Positions 47,032-56,037 of a DNA stretch of 64,000 bases are shown one piece after another. Position numbers and translations under genes: made by a program. Numbering within the stretch: position 1 is the stretch's first letter; each line of letters opens with the position of its first letter. Source of the stretch: Wolbachia endosymbiont of Folsomia candida (GTDB lineage: Bacteria; Pseudomonadota; Alphaproteobacteria; Rickettsiales; Anaplasmataceae); assembly GCF_001931755.2 (NCBI RefSeq), contig NZ_CP015510.2, positions 1,302,001 to 1,366,000 on the forward strand, in the 5' to 3' direction. A model generated the notes under the pieces. It made no database searches. It was given only the letters and a program-made list of their open reading frames with translations, and was not told the origin of the DNA.

Positions 47032-47622
47032 ATGCTTTTCGACTGCTTGATTATCTTCATTATTGTTTTATGTATAATAATCTCGGTAACTCGAGGTTTT
47101 GTAAAAGAATTATGCGCGCTAATGTTTTTATTTTTGTCAGTTTTTCTTACTGCCAACCATTATGATTTTTTCACTATAAATTATAGCAAATATTTTGATT
47201 CTAAAGTTACACTAAATATACTTTCCGCAGTTTCTGTACTTATTATACTTAATCTTATATTCATAATAATAAACAATTGGTTAATGTACATCCTTTCTCC
47301 AATAAGGTTAGGATTTATCGACAGAATTACTGGAATCTTTCTTGGAATTTTTAGAGGTATATTGCTTTCTTATGTACTATTTTTTGCTGTGCATTTATAT
47401 TGCTACACAGTATATGATAAAAAAGAAGAACAATCTAAAATAGAAGCAGAGGACATATTGCCTAATTGGATAATCAATTCGAATTCTTATCAAGCTTTGT
47501 TTGTAAAAATAGAGGATGTAATTGACATGTATATACCAGAGTCATTGATATTAAAAATAAAAGAGATTGGTGGAGAAGTTGCTGGACAAGAAGAGCCTAC
47601 AGAAGATGAGAAAACGAAATAG
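47032..47622 (+). CDS. cvpA: CvpA family membrane protein
   Basis: 196 residues, four membrane segments (LFDCLIIFIIVLCIIISVTR, LCALMFLFLSVFLTANH, ILSAVSVLIILNLIFIIINN, FLGIFRGILLSYVLFFAVH). GFVKELCALMF and IDRITGIFLGIFRGIL are family marks. CvpA is linked to envelope integrity or colicin V production in other bacteria. A charged C-terminus is lineage-specific. Convergent with the COQ9-like gene. Confidence 0.85.
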   Translation: MLFDCLIIFIIVLCIIISVTRGFVKELCALMFLFLSVFLTANHYDFFTINYSKYFDSKVTLNILSAVSVLIILNLIFIIINNWLMYILSPIRLGFIDRITGIFLGIFRGILLSYVLFFAVHLYCYTVYDKKEEQSKIEAEDILPNWIINSNSYQALFVKIEDVIDMYIPESLILKIKEIGGEVAGQEEPTEDEKTK

Positions 47623-47652
47623 TATAGAAATGTATGGATATTAATAAGAATC

Positions 47653-48252
47653 CTATAAGAAATTTCCTATAATTCCTTTTAAACGAACCTTAAATTTTTC
47701 AAATGTCATGACATTATTGATACGTCTATCAAGAAATGATAGTGTGTCTGTGAAATCTTCTGAATAATCATTAATAAAGAAAATTATTGTACTTAAGTAT
47801 ACACCAGCCAATATTCCTCGTTTTGTATAATAATTAAAGTCTGTTGATTGATCGTAGATGCCGTACCAAACTGCGCTAACAGTCTTATATAAAAGTTTAC
47901 TAGAAAAATATGTATTTTTTGGCAGCACAGAGAATAACAAAATATTTTTTAGAAATTCTCTATAGTTTGGCAGTTTGACATAATTCGAGAGACGTATGTG
48001 AATTGCAAATTTTATCCGTTCACGCACTTTCATATCTTCTAAATTAGAGTTTTTCAGCTCCGTTTCCATTGCGTTATTCAAATCCTCTGCTATATAGTCC
48101 AAAGCGCTATATATCCCATTTTGAAATTTACAAAAACTATTGGCCAAATTAAGATCTGTGCACACTTTTAATAGTGTATCATCACTTATTCCTTCAAATG
48201 GAATAACCCTGATTAGATTATCTACTATTAATTTGATTTCATCTTGTTCCAT
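47653..48252 (-). CDS. COQ9 family protein (ubiquinone biosynthesis accessory)
   Basis: 199 residues. The C-terminal half matches COQ9: AVWYGIYDQSTDFNYYTKRG, ILAGVYLSTIIFFINDYSED and TLSFLDRRINNVMTFEKFK. Bacterial homologs, present in alphaproteobacteria, bind isoprenoid lipids and support ubiquinone biosynthesis. Thirteen bases separate it from murD on the same strand. Confidence 0.88.
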   Translation of the reverse strand: MEQDEIKLIVDNLIRVIPFEGISDDTLLKVCTDLNLANSFCKFQNGIYSALDYIAEDLNNAMETELKNSNLEDMKVRERIKFAIHIRLSNYVKLPNYREFLKNILLFSVLPKNTYFSSKLLYKTVSAVWYGIYDQSTDFNYYTKRGILAGVYLSTIIFFINDYSEDFTDTLSFLDRRINNVMTFEKFKVRLKGIIGNFL

Positions 48253-48264
48253 AGCAACATTTGA

Positions 48265-49689
48265 CTAAATAGCATCTGTAATTGTAAATGAATCCTTTAA
48301 TTTTTCAAACATCTTGCGAAAAGCTTCACCACGCTCTTCAAAATTTGTCCATTGATCAAAAGAAGCACATGCTGGAGAAAGTAATATTGTTATTTCCTCT
48401 TTGCTATTAAAGGCCTCCCCGCAAGCTAATTCAAACGCATTTTTCAGATTGCCACACTCTACAAAATCCACTTTATTTTTCAGAGTAGCTGCAAAAGCTT
48501 CAGTTGACTCTCCGATTAAAAATGCTTTCTTAATTCTTGGAAAATGCTTGCTCAGTGATTCTATACCACCCTCTTTACTTCTTCCACCAGCAATCCAATA
48601 TATGTTATCGTAAGATAAGATCGCTTTTTCACTTGATTCAGCATTAGTTGCTTTGCTGTCATTTACAAACAATACATTTTTTATTTTACCAAGCAGCTCA
48701 TTTCTATGTTTTAGTCCTGGAAAAGATTTAATTCCATTAATAATGGTGCTGCTATCTATTCCAAGTAACTTACACACGGCGTATGCAGCAGCTATATTTT
48801 CTGCATTGGAAGTTAAATTTATTTTTGTATCGCTTAGCTGGATCTGAGTAGTCATGCACTGGGATAACACCGAAAAGTGTTCTTCCAAAAAAGCTCTCCC
48901 TGATATTGGAACTTTATCTCCGGTAAAATCATTAAATATGCCAGAAGTAATTTCATTATCACATCCTATCACTGCTATTTTACTACCGTTTATCAGTTTT
49001 AATTTAGCTGCTATATAATTCTCCATACTTCCATGCCTATCTATGTGATCTGGTGTGATATTGAGTAATACTGAAATATCAATCTCTGTCATTCCAGTGC
49101 GTGACACTGGAATCCATACCTTTTTTTCTGGATCCCAGTGTCGAAGCACTGGGATGACAGTATGCATGTTCAGCAGCTCCAATTGAAAAGAGGAAAGTTC
49201 GATTACATAAATCTCAGCATCTATGTTTAGGTTCAAAACTGGAATGCCTAAATTGCCTCCAACGTCCACCTTTTTTCCGACGAATTTTAATATGTGCCCT
49301 ATTAGCGACGTAGTGGTTGATTTACCATTTGTGCCAGTGATACCTACCACTTTCTGGTTTGTTGCTTTAGCCTCTAGAAATAGCTCAATGTCTGATTTTA
49401 TTTTACAATCAAAACTTCTTGCAAGTTTCACTATCCAATGAGGTTTTGGGTATACAAGCGGCACTCCAGGGCTTAAAATCAATGCTACTATCTCTTGCCA
49501 ATTATATTCTTTTGGATGAATAAAGTTGCACTCTTTATATATTCCTTTTGTGTTTGCTATTTGCTCTTCATTGTCATCCCACGCATACACTTTTGCTCCG
49601 CTGTTTATTAGGGCATTAATAGCAGATAATCCTGTCTTACCAAGACCAAAAACTGCAACGCTTTGATTTTTATATTTATTCAGTTGCAT
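48265..49689 (-). CDS. murD: UDP-N-acetylmuramoylalanine-D-glutamate ligase
   Basis: Adds D-Glu to UDP-MurNAc-L-Ala in lipid II synthesis. 474 residues. N-terminal Rossmann-like VAVFGLGKTGLSAINALINS, ATP-binding GITGTNGKSTTTSLIGHIL (about 115), NITPDHIDRHGSMENYIAAK and C-terminal WIAGGRSKEGG. Residues about 177-201 (TVIPVLRHWDPEKKVWIPVS and TGMT) come from two palindromic elements at 49087-49116 and 49129-49160. A diverged arm (SQCMT) sits at about residues 273-280. Enzyme motifs are intact, so the insertions seem tolerated. Confidence 0.95.
   Translation of the reverse strand: MQLNKYKNQSVAVFGLGKTGLSAINALINSGAKVYAWDDNEEQIANTKGIYKECNFIHPKEYNWQEIVALILSPGVPLVYPKPHWIVKLARSFDCKIKSDIELFLEAKATNQKVVGITGTNGKSTTTSLIGHILKFVGKKVDVGGNLGIPVLNLNIDAEIYVIELSSFQLELLNMHTVIPVLRHWDPEKKVWIPVSRTGMTEIDISVLLNITPDHIDRHGSMENYIAAKLKLINGSKIAVIGCDNEITSGIFNDFTGDKVPISGRAFLEEHFSVLSQCMTTQIQLSDTKINLTSNAENIAAAYAVCKLLGIDSSTIINGIKSFPGLKHRNELLGKIKNVLFVNDSKATNAESSEKAILSYDNIYWIAGGRSKEGGIESLSKHFPRIKKAFLIGESTEAFAATLKNKVDFVECGNLKNAFELACGEAFNSKEEITILLSPACASFDQWTNFEERGEAFRKMFEKLKDSFTITDAI
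48846..48873. repeat. Degenerate palindromic-element arm in murD
   Basis: GAGTAGTCATGCACTGGGATAACACC shortened: the arm GCACTGGGATAAC with one change from the consensus ...CACTGGGATGACA. Read in frame as SQCMTT. Loose match. Confidence 0.45.
49087..49160. repeat. Two palindromic elements inside murD
   Basis: TGTCATTCCAGTG cgtga CACTGGAATCC at 49087-49115 and GGATCCCAGTG tcgaag CACTGGGATGACAG at 49130-49160, separated by about 15 bp. In frame as described in the murD entry. Confidence 0.85.
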
Positions 49690-49806
49690 GATTTATTTTG
49701 AAATGTTGTATAAATTGTGAATAGTGCTAATGTAAAGAATTTGCAAATGTTAATTATTACCTGTAGTATATAGGAAAGTTAGTAAGGATTTTAATAAGGA
49801 AATAAT

Positions 49807-50166
49807 ATGCCATCTGTTACTTTTATTTTGCCCGATGGGAGTAAGAAAATCTATGAAGCTGCAGAGGGTGAAACTCTGCTTAATTTAGCTCATAGAAGTG
49901 AACCAGACTTACTTGAAGGTGCATGTGAAGGCTCTCTTGCTTGTTCTACATGCCATGTAATTGTCGATCCAGAATTTTATAATGCTGTAGAAACGCATAA
50001 TCCTATATCTGATGAGGAAAATGATATGTTAGATCTAGCTTTTGGCTTAACAGAGACATCAAGACTAGGGTGTCAAATCAAAATAACAAAAGATATTGAT
50101 GGTTTGTGTGTTAATATACCAAGAGGTACAAGAAATATATCACTGGATAAACAAGGGAATGATTAG
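49807..50166 (+). CDS. fdx: 2Fe-2S ferredoxin (adrenodoxin type)
   Basis: 119 residues. Electron donor in Fe-S assembly and other pathways. Cluster ligands are the cysteines in EGACEGSLACSTCHVIVD (C-x5-C-x2-C) and the last Cys in TSRLGCQIKI. In many alphaproteobacteria fdx closes the isc operon; here it is 35 kb away from it. Strong AAGGAAATAAT leader. Followed after 2 nt by the DUF2125-like gene. Confidence 0.95.
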   Translation: MPSVTFILPDGSKKIYEAAEGETLLNLAHRSEPDLLEGACEGSLACSTCHVIVDPEFYNAVETHNPISDEENDMLDLAFGLTETSRLGCQIKITKDIDGLCVNIPRGTRNISLDKQGND

Positions 50167-50168
50167 CT

Positions 50169-51254
50169 ATGCGTAAGATTTTTATCTATATTATCGTCTC
50201 TTTATTTTTATTTATTCCCACAGCATATAGTGGTTTTTGGTATTTTTCTGCATGGAAGGCAAAAAACCTCCTAGTTGAAACAATCTCTTACATTAATGAC
50301 GAAAAATTTGATGTGTCGTACGATTTTAGTGGATTTCCTTTTAGTTTTGTTTTTCGTATTACGAACCCAAAAATCTCTAATGAGCAGTTAACTGTTTCAT
50401 CTGAAGCTTTGCTTGTAAAAAATAGATTATTCGATAAGTCAGTATACATTTATATACCAAGTAATGAAATCAATATTGCTGATCACAGCGATGAAAAAAA
50501 GAGCATAAAATGCAATATAAACGATAACAGTCGCTTTATTGTTAAGCTAAACGATTTACCGTCTTCGCTACGCTTTGATGGAAATAATACCGTAATAGAC
50601 TATATAAATACGCTTCGTTATGAAGACTACGGTTTGCAATGTGACATTTCATCCAATTCAGAAAATCAAAAAAGTATCGCAACTGAAGTTAATGATAGAA
50701 GTAATTATATAGAATTTAATTTCAACAAAGCGCTTGATGCAAATGCTAAACTAGGATTTGATTTTTACATTTATCGATATAAAAATGCTGCAAGTCCTGA
50801 AAACTACCTAAGTATTGATACAAAGTTTGATTATGAATTTGTAAATGAGGTTTCATCTTCCAGAATTAATTTTAATATGGAAAAATTTTTAATTCAGAGT
50901 AGCAGATCTCTTGAAGAACCTATTTTTTCTCTCACTGCAGATGGTAGGATAAATAATTACAATTTGGCTACATCTTCATTTAAAGGCAAGATCAATGTGG
51001 ATATATCAAATTATAAGGAATTAATCTCATTTTTAACTGGTGAAGAGTTTTCAAAAAGTTACCCAAAAGCTTCAAGTGCGTTTGAGAAATTCATACCTTC
51101 CTTATCAGAAAAAACAGATGATACTGCCATTCAGTTCACAATAAGATATGATGATGATATAGGGTCGGGCTTTATTGGAAAATTATCCACTGCTGATTTT
51201 ATGGATAAATTAAGTAAGATTACTAAACTACTAAATGATCAAAGTAGCAATTAG
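50169..51254 (+). CDS. DUF2125-like membrane-anchored protein
   Basis: 361 residues. An N-terminal membrane anchor or signal (IFIYIIVSLFLFIPTAYSGFWYF) is followed by a periplasmic beta-rich region (KFDVSYDFSGFPFSFVFRIT). The F-S-G-F-P-F signature is typical of the alphaproteobacterial DUF2125 proteins. The function is unknown. It overlaps ccmH by 20 nt and follows fdx by 2 nt, so the three genes probably form an operon. Confidence 0.78.
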   Translation: MRKIFIYIIVSLFLFIPTAYSGFWYFSAWKAKNLLVETISYINDEKFDVSYDFSGFPFSFVFRITNPKISNEQLTVSSEALLVKNRLFDKSVYIYIPSNEINIADHSDEKKSIKCNINDNSRFIVKLNDLPSSLRFDGNNTVIDYINTLRYEDYGLQCDISSNSENQKSIATEVNDRSNYIEFNFNKALDANAKLGFDFYIYRYKNAASPENYLSIDTKFDYEFVNEVSSSRINFNMEKFLIQSSRSLEEPIFSLTADGRINNYNLATSSFKGKINVDISNYKELISFLTGEEFSKSYPKASSAFEKFIPSLSEKTDDTAIQFTIRYDDDIGSGFIGKLSTADFMDKLSKITKLLNDQSSN

Positions 51255-51627
51255 TATATTTGTACTATTGGTTTTTCATTTAAATATCAACGCTTTTACC
51301 TTGGATGATAAACTTCCAGATAAGAATATGGAAAAGCGTGCAACTAATTTATTTGAGATAATAAAATGTCCTATATGTTCTGGTGAATCATTGTCTGAAT
51401 CTCAATCTCAGCTTGCGTATGATATGCGCAAAATAATTCGTAAAAAAATCATGGATGGAGCTACTAACAAAGAAATAATTTCAGAGTTAAAAAGCTCTTA
51501 CGGTGATTCAATTATAATCACCCCACCTATCAGGTCTAGCACGTATATTCTATGGTGCATTCCATTAATAACATTACTTGTTGGATGTTTTTTAATACCA
51601 AAATATATTAATACGTCCAATACTTAA
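51235..51627 (+). CDS. ccmH: Cytochrome c-type biogenesis protein CcmH (N-terminal type)
   Basis: 130 residues. Holds apocytochrome c and helps reduce the haem-binding cysteines. A signal segment (AISIFVLLVFHLNINAF) precedes the conserved CPICSGESLSESQSQLAYDMR (CxxC redox site, about residues 46-49) and the KSSYGDSIIITPP block, then a C-terminal membrane helix. This is the short CcmH form, without the TPR CcmI part. Other ccm genes are not in the window. Confidence 0.92.
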   Translation: MIKVAISIFVLLVFHLNINAFTLDDKLPDKNMEKRATNLFEIIKCPICSGESLSESQSQLAYDMRKIIRKKIMDGATNKEIISELKSSYGDSIIITPPIRSSTYILWCIPLITLLVGCFLIPKYINTSNT

Positions 51628-51905
51628 CAGCTATGCTTATATAAATAAGGTTCACCGAATAGAATCAGTAATATTTAAATAATTTTTAAAAACAAGAAGT
51701 TGTCATCGAAGTAGCCCTTCCCTCGTAATCCAAGTAGCCCATTCCCTTGTCATCCCAGTGCGTGACACTGGGATCTAAGTTTTATGGAAAATTATGATAT
51801 TTATATACTTGCAATGGAAGGTCAACTTAGCTGCAAGAGAAAACCAAAATTGATATGATTTATGTTATGAAATTAAGAGAGATCCCAGTGTCGAAGCACT
51901 GGGAT
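51628..51905. repeat. Palindrome-rich gap left of the second IS copy
   Basis: TGTCATCCCAGTG cgtga CACTGGGATC at 51748-51775, and GATCCCAGTG tcgaag CACTGGGAT at 51881-51905. The second is interrupted by the IS at its last arm. The remaining sequence is AT-rich and shows no gene. Confidence 0.75.
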
Positions 51906-52956
51906 TGTAAAGGTCAACTAATTCGATGACAAAAATGTTAAGATAAAAGAAACATTTTTGAGGGAGTTAGGTATGAGAAGAAACACAGAAGATAAAACTT
52001 TAGAGAGAAATTACCAAAGTAAATGGAGATTTTTGATCAAAGAATATGAGCAAACAAAGGCAAAAAAGCATCCATTTTATAGATTTGTAGGCGATTTTTA
52101 TCACGCTAATGGAATCAACAGACAAACATTCTGTAAATATTATAATAGGTATAGAAATAGCGGATTAGAAAAAGAGTTTTTACCAAGAAAAAGAGGTCCA
52201 AGATGGGAAAGTAGAAGAACAGATATTGAAATAGAAAAAGCAGTTATAGAGGAGCGGAAAAAAGGGATAAATAAATATGAAATTTGTGCTATACTAGCAA
52301 AAAAGTTGGGCAACAAAACACCTTCTCCATCTGGTATATATAATATTATTAAGAGAGCCGGCATGAATAAGTTGAGCACAAAAGAAAAAGAGGTGAAGAG
52401 AAAGATAATCAGGGAAAAAGCTGGAGAATTGGCACATATAGACTGTCATTATTTGAGTAAAGATATGATAATAAATGAGAGCAAAAGATACTATTTAGTG
52501 TGTGTAATAGACGATGCAAGCCGTATAGCATGGGCAGAAGTTTTAGAAAATATTCAGAGTCTGAATGTAATGTTTGCAGTGCTCAGATGTTTTAATTATA
52601 TAAAGCAAAGTTACAGTATTCAGTTCAAAGAAGTAATGACAGACAATGGACCAGAGTTTGCATCAAGAAGTAATTTGGATGGACATCCATTTGAAAGAAT
52701 GTTAGTTGAAATTGGCTTAAAGCATTTATATACAAGGCCATATAGACCACAAACAAATGGAAAAGTAGAGCGCTTTTGGCGGACTTTAAATGATGATTTG
52801 ATTGAGGGAACAACGTTTGAGACCGTTCAAGAATTTAAGGATGAATTGTTTAGATATTTAATTTATTACAATGAACACAGGCCGCATCAAGCTCTTGGAG
52901 GTATTACTCCTTTGAGCTTTTTGCAAAATTTGTCAATGAATTAGTTGACCTTTACA
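51906..52956 (+). mobile_element. IS481-type insertion sequence, copy 2
   Basis: 1051 bp, same ends and same length as 19907-20957 but opposite orientation. The 5-bp target duplication GGGAT is at 51901-51905 and 52957-52961. The host site again is CACTGGGAT|GACA in a palindromic element. Confidence 0.93.
51958..52944 (+). CDS. IS481-family DDE transposase, copy 2
   Basis: 328 residues; its translation is the same as that of the copy on the minus strand near 20 kb. Catalytic Asp, Asp and Glu are preserved (HIDCHYL, TDNGPEF, VERFWRTLND). The identity of both copies suggests recent transposition or gene conversion. Confidence 0.94.
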   Translation: MRELGMRRNTEDKTLERNYQSKWRFLIKEYEQTKAKKHPFYRFVGDFYHANGINRQTFCKYYNRYRNSGLEKEFLPRKRGPRWESRRTDIEIEKAVIEERKKGINKYEICAILAKKLGNKTPSPSGIYNIIKRAGMNKLSTKEKEVKRKIIREKAGELAHIDCHYLSKDMIINESKRYYLVCVIDDASRIAWAEVLENIQSLNVMFAVLRCFNYIKQSYSIQFKEVMTDNGPEFASRSNLDGHPFERMLVEIGLKHLYTRPYRPQTNGKVERFWRTLNDDLIEGTTFETVQEFKDELFRYLIYYNEHRPHQALGGITPLSFLQNLSMN

Positions 52957-53060
52957 GGGATGACAAGAAAGAAAGCACTGGGATGACAAAAGGTTGGCCA
53001 CTTGAATGAGAGGAGAAGTGTTACTTGCATGACACTGGAATGACAGGGAAGATGCTAAAA
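52957..53060. repeat. Palindromic-element arms right of the second IS copy
   Basis: GGGATGACAAG completes the interrupted arm; AGCACTGGGATGACAAAAGG (52974 onward) and ACACTGGAATGACAGGG (53031 onward) are further half-arms. No gene. Confidence 0.65.
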
Positions 53061-53116
53061 TATATTGACTTTACATGCAATATTAGCTTTAACCCAATAA
53101 AATAGACTGTTCTCAT

Positions 53117-53743
53117 ATGCGTTTTTTCTGTTCTAACTCTGTGCTTTTTTTATCCTTATTTTGTTTTATATTTTTTTCATTGCCTTCGAAAACGAATAAC
53201 ACGCCAGTAGAAGAATTTATTCCTGTACCACAAAGGAAAAAGGAAGTAGCCCAGCACTTTGATGTGGAGCAAAGATATAAACCAAGACAAATTATTGAAG
53301 TGCAAGAAAAAAGTGAAAAAGTCATTCCTATGCCAAAGAGAAAAAATGGTGTTTATAACAAACCAAAAGATATTATAAAGCCTATGGAAATAAAAAATGA
53401 AGTAAGAAGCGAAGAAAACATAAAAGATAAAAAGGATGAATTAGTTGTAGCAGAAATTATTAATTCCATAAGGGATAAGCTTACGAAATGCTGGAGCATT
53501 CCTGAAGGCCTAGCTTACAAAGAAAATTTCAGTATAAAGATTAATTTGTTATTATCCAGTCAAGGCGAGATAGTTATGGCAGATGTAGCAGATAGTAGCT
53601 CTTATCGAAATAATCCGCTTTTCAGATCAATAGCAGATAGTGCAATGCGTGCAGTATATAAATGTAGCCCTATCACTAATCTACCTACTCAGCACCACCA
53701 CATTTGGCGTGAAGTGACATTGGATTTTGTTTTAAATGGGTGA
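53117..53743 (+). CDS. TolA/TonB C-terminal domain protein
   Basis: 208 residues. An N-terminal hydrophobic anchor or signal (VLFLSLFCFIFFSLPS) is followed by a charged linker of about 90 residues rich in Lys/Glu/Pro. A C-terminal domain (about 115-208) matches the TolA/TonB C fold: IRDKLTKCWSIPEGL, FSIKINLLLSSQGEIVMADV, SIADSAMRAVYKCSPI and WREVTLDFVLNG. Likely the Tol-Pal envelope/division protein linking inner membrane to the outer membrane. Other tol genes are not adjacent. Confidence 0.82.
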   Translation: MRFFCSNSVLFLSLFCFIFFSLPSKTNNTPVEEFIPVPQRKKEVAQHFDVEQRYKPRQIIEVQEKSEKVIPMPKRKNGVYNKPKDIIKPMEIKNEVRSEENIKDKKDELVVAEIINSIRDKLTKCWSIPEGLAYKENFSIKINLLLSSQGEIVMADVADSSSYRNNPLFRSIADSAMRAVYKCSPITNLPTQHHHIWREVTLDFVLNG

Positions 53744-53777
53744 GGCGTTGTAACTGCAACATAAATATGTTTAGCTA

Positions 53778-55205
53778 TTATGTCTTTGATTTTCCTGTTC
53801 CTGGAGGTCTTATAGCACCAGTACCCTTTAGGTCAGTTTCTGGTCCTTCTGTAGTTTTTGGCATTGTTGCTTCAATGTATGACGGTGGTGCAGCTTCTGT
53901 CGCTTTTTCAGCTCCTGGCTTTTCTGGTGCAGCTGTTTGTGCTTTTGCTTCAGCGTTTTGCTTCATTTTCTCCGCTCTGTCTTCTAATTCTTTCCATAAT
54001 TTCCCTTCATCTGTCACTACTACGCATGAAAGTTTATTAAGTAATGAAAGAAATGGAGGGCCATCACGATCCAGTTTTCTCATAGCTTTTCCATGGAATT
54101 TTTGGCAATCTGATTTTAGAACATCAACTTTCCCTGCCCCACGTTCTACTCTTAGAAAGACATCGTTTCCCATTTTTTCTATTAGAGCGTTAATTATAAA
54201 TGGGTTTGCTTTATACGTGTCTGCAAATATTTTTGCCTCATCTAAAACTCCATATGTGATTTGCTCAAAACCACGATAGATAATATTACCCTCACCATCT
54301 ACATTTTTCATAAGTTTATCAATTTGAGTATCAGCCCAAAACTTTGCAGCGCTAGCAGCATCCCTAAAATGATGAACTGCTTCTTCACTAAATTCTATAG
54401 CTGCTCTCTCTACATTCTCTATAAGTCTGAATAGTAGAATAGATGAATAATAAACTGCCAAAAGTATAGCAATAATAGGGGAAGCCATGATGGCAGCGGC
54501 AATTATAACATTCTTCTCCTCTCTAGGGAGTGTTTTGAAGTGATCACCAAATCTATCTAGCATGGTTTTATTTATATCATATTCAACCGGCGTTCCCTTT
54601 ATTTCTGCATAACTCTGCACTGCCTTTAATGCTTCCTTTATGGTGTCTGCGTTAATATCCCCTATTTTTTGCCCCTTTATTCTGTCTATGATTTCTTCTT
54701 TTATTTTTTCTAAATTGTCGCTCTGTTTTAAACCTCCTAGATTAATTTTGTATGCACTAGCTTGAATTTCGTCAATTTTTGTTAATAGAACTTGAGTGGA
54801 TTCCCTTTTTTCCTGTGGTAAAAATATTGTGATGGCTGCTAGTACCTCTCTAAGATATTCTCTAAGTTTATTATTTTCTTTTTTCTTATCGCTCATTCTT
54901 TTTAATGCTTCTTCTAATTTTTCTTCTAGCTTAAAAATACCCTTAGGTTGCCCATCAGGTTGCCCATCAGGTTGCCCATCATTTTTATAACCAATAATCT
55001 GTATTAATTCTTCTTTCATTTCTTCCAAATCTTCAACTGTTAGATCAATATCTTTTAAATTCACTTGATCTATACTCTTATTAATTGAATGCGTTATGTC
55101 GTTATTAATTTCTTCATCTTTGTTAGCCTCAAGTATTGCAATGTTTGCTTCAGATACAATCTCCAGCAGCTTCTTTCTGAAATTTTCTTCTTCACTAAGG
55201 GCCAT
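53778..55205 (-). CDS. Hypothetical coiled-coil protein with one membrane segment (475 aa)
   Basis: Unrecognised. The first 110 residues are acidic and helical (VNLKDIDLTVEDLEEMKEEL), interrupted by three copies of a GQPDGQPDGQP unit coded by a 12-bp tandem repeat (54946-54980). A hydrophobic stretch, IIAAAIMASPIIAILLAVYY, is at about 232-253. The middle is helical with amphipathic segments. The C-terminus is Pro/Ala-rich and contains PPSYIEA (residues 440-446), a PPxY motif. No signal peptide at the N-terminus. The mix of features fits a Wolbachia surface or secreted protein but does not prove it. Confidence 0.7.
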   Translation of the reverse strand: MALSEEENFRKKLLEIVSEANIAILEANKDEEINNDITHSINKSIDQVNLKDIDLTVEDLEEMKEELIQIIGYKNDGQPDGQPDGQPKGIFKLEEKLEEALKRMSDKKKENNKLREYLREVLAAITIFLPQEKRESTQVLLTKIDEIQASAYKINLGGLKQSDNLEKIKEEIIDRIKGQKIGDINADTIKEALKAVQSYAEIKGTPVEYDINKTMLDRFGDHFKTLPREEKNVIIAAAIMASPIIAILLAVYYSSILLFRLIENVERAAIEFSEEAVHHFRDAASAAKFWADTQIDKLMKNVDGEGNIIYRGFEQITYGVLDEAKIFADTYKANPFIINALIEKMGNDVFLRVERGAGKVDVLKSDCQKFHGKAMRKLDRDGPPFLSLLNKLSCVVVTDEGKLWKELEDRAEKMKQNAEAKAQTAAPEKPGAEKATEAAPPSYIEATMPKTTEGPETDLKGTGAIRPPGTGKSKT

Positions 55206-55294
55206 ATTTTACTCCATTAATTCTAAATATGCTTAATTATATATGATAATTATTAAATATATCATAACTGATATAAAACATTTATATTTCTTGT

Positions 55295-55963
55295 TCAGCT
55301 CACTTTTACAGAATACTGATTATCTTTAAACAGCAACCTGACATTTTTCATCCCCTGGCTACGGAGCTTTGATGCTGTCAATTTAGCGGCATGCGCATTT
55401 TTAAAAGATGCAATATACCCTTTACTTTCTGTGGTGGTTTTTTTAGGGTGGCGCTCTTGTATTGCTCTTTCATACTGTTTTTTATAATGCGGATTTTTTT
55501 TAACTAACTGTTCCGACTTTTTTTTCAAGTATTTTATTTTTACTCTTGTGAGTCCTTCTTCATGAAAATCCAAAATTCTTGCTGCTTCTTCTGATAGGTC
55601 TATTATTCTATCCTGAAAAAATGGTCCTCTATCGTTAACCCTTACAACAAGTTTTTTTCCGTTTTTTAGATTGGTTACAAGTACGAAACAAGGTAACGGC
55701 AATGTTTTGTGTGCCGCACTTACTGAGTGGCGATCAAAAATTTCACCATTTGCTGTAGGTTTGTCATGATCTTCTATCCCATACCACGATGCTATACCTA
55801 CCTCTTCATAGCTGCCATAATTTTTCGGATGATAAGTTATACCATAGACTTTATAACTGCTACCAATTTTATAATGACCTGCTTTATGGTGACTTTTATT
55901 GTGAAAAGTGCATCCACTCATTAAAGCGAACATTAGGCATAAAAATACTAACTTTCCTGTCAT
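55295..55963 (-). CDS. rlpA: RlpA-family septal lytic transglycosylase
   Basis: 222 residues. A lipoprotein signal peptide (LVFLCLMFALMSGC) ends in the lipobox Cys. The double-psi beta-barrel domain follows (VGIASWYGIEDHDKPTANGE, AAHKTLPLPCFVLV, VVRVNDRGPFFQDRIIDLSE). A C-terminal SPOR domain (KGYIASFKNAHAAKLTASKL, QYSVKV) binds denuded peptidoglycan at the division septum. Presence in Wolbachia fits its lipid II-based division. Confidence 0.93.
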   Translation of the reverse strand: MTGKLVFLCLMFALMSGCTFHNKSHHKAGHYKIGSSYKVYGITYHPKNYGSYEEVGIASWYGIEDHDKPTANGEIFDRHSVSAAHKTLPLPCFVLVTNLKNGKKLVVRVNDRGPFFQDRIIDLSEEAARILDFHEEGLTRVKIKYLKKKSEQLVKKNPHYKKQYERAIQERHPKKTTTESKGYIASFKNAHAAKLTASKLRSQGMKNVRLLFKDNQYSVKVS

Positions 55964-56037
55964 TTTTTAGGTAAAAAGATTCATTATTATAGGACTTTAG
56001 AGTATAATAAACTCAGTAATAAAGTAAATTCGTAAAG

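Noticed and set aside
53740-54279. 179-residue plus-strand ORF
   Set aside because: Fully antisense to the 475-residue coiled-coil gene, with reversed complementary composition.
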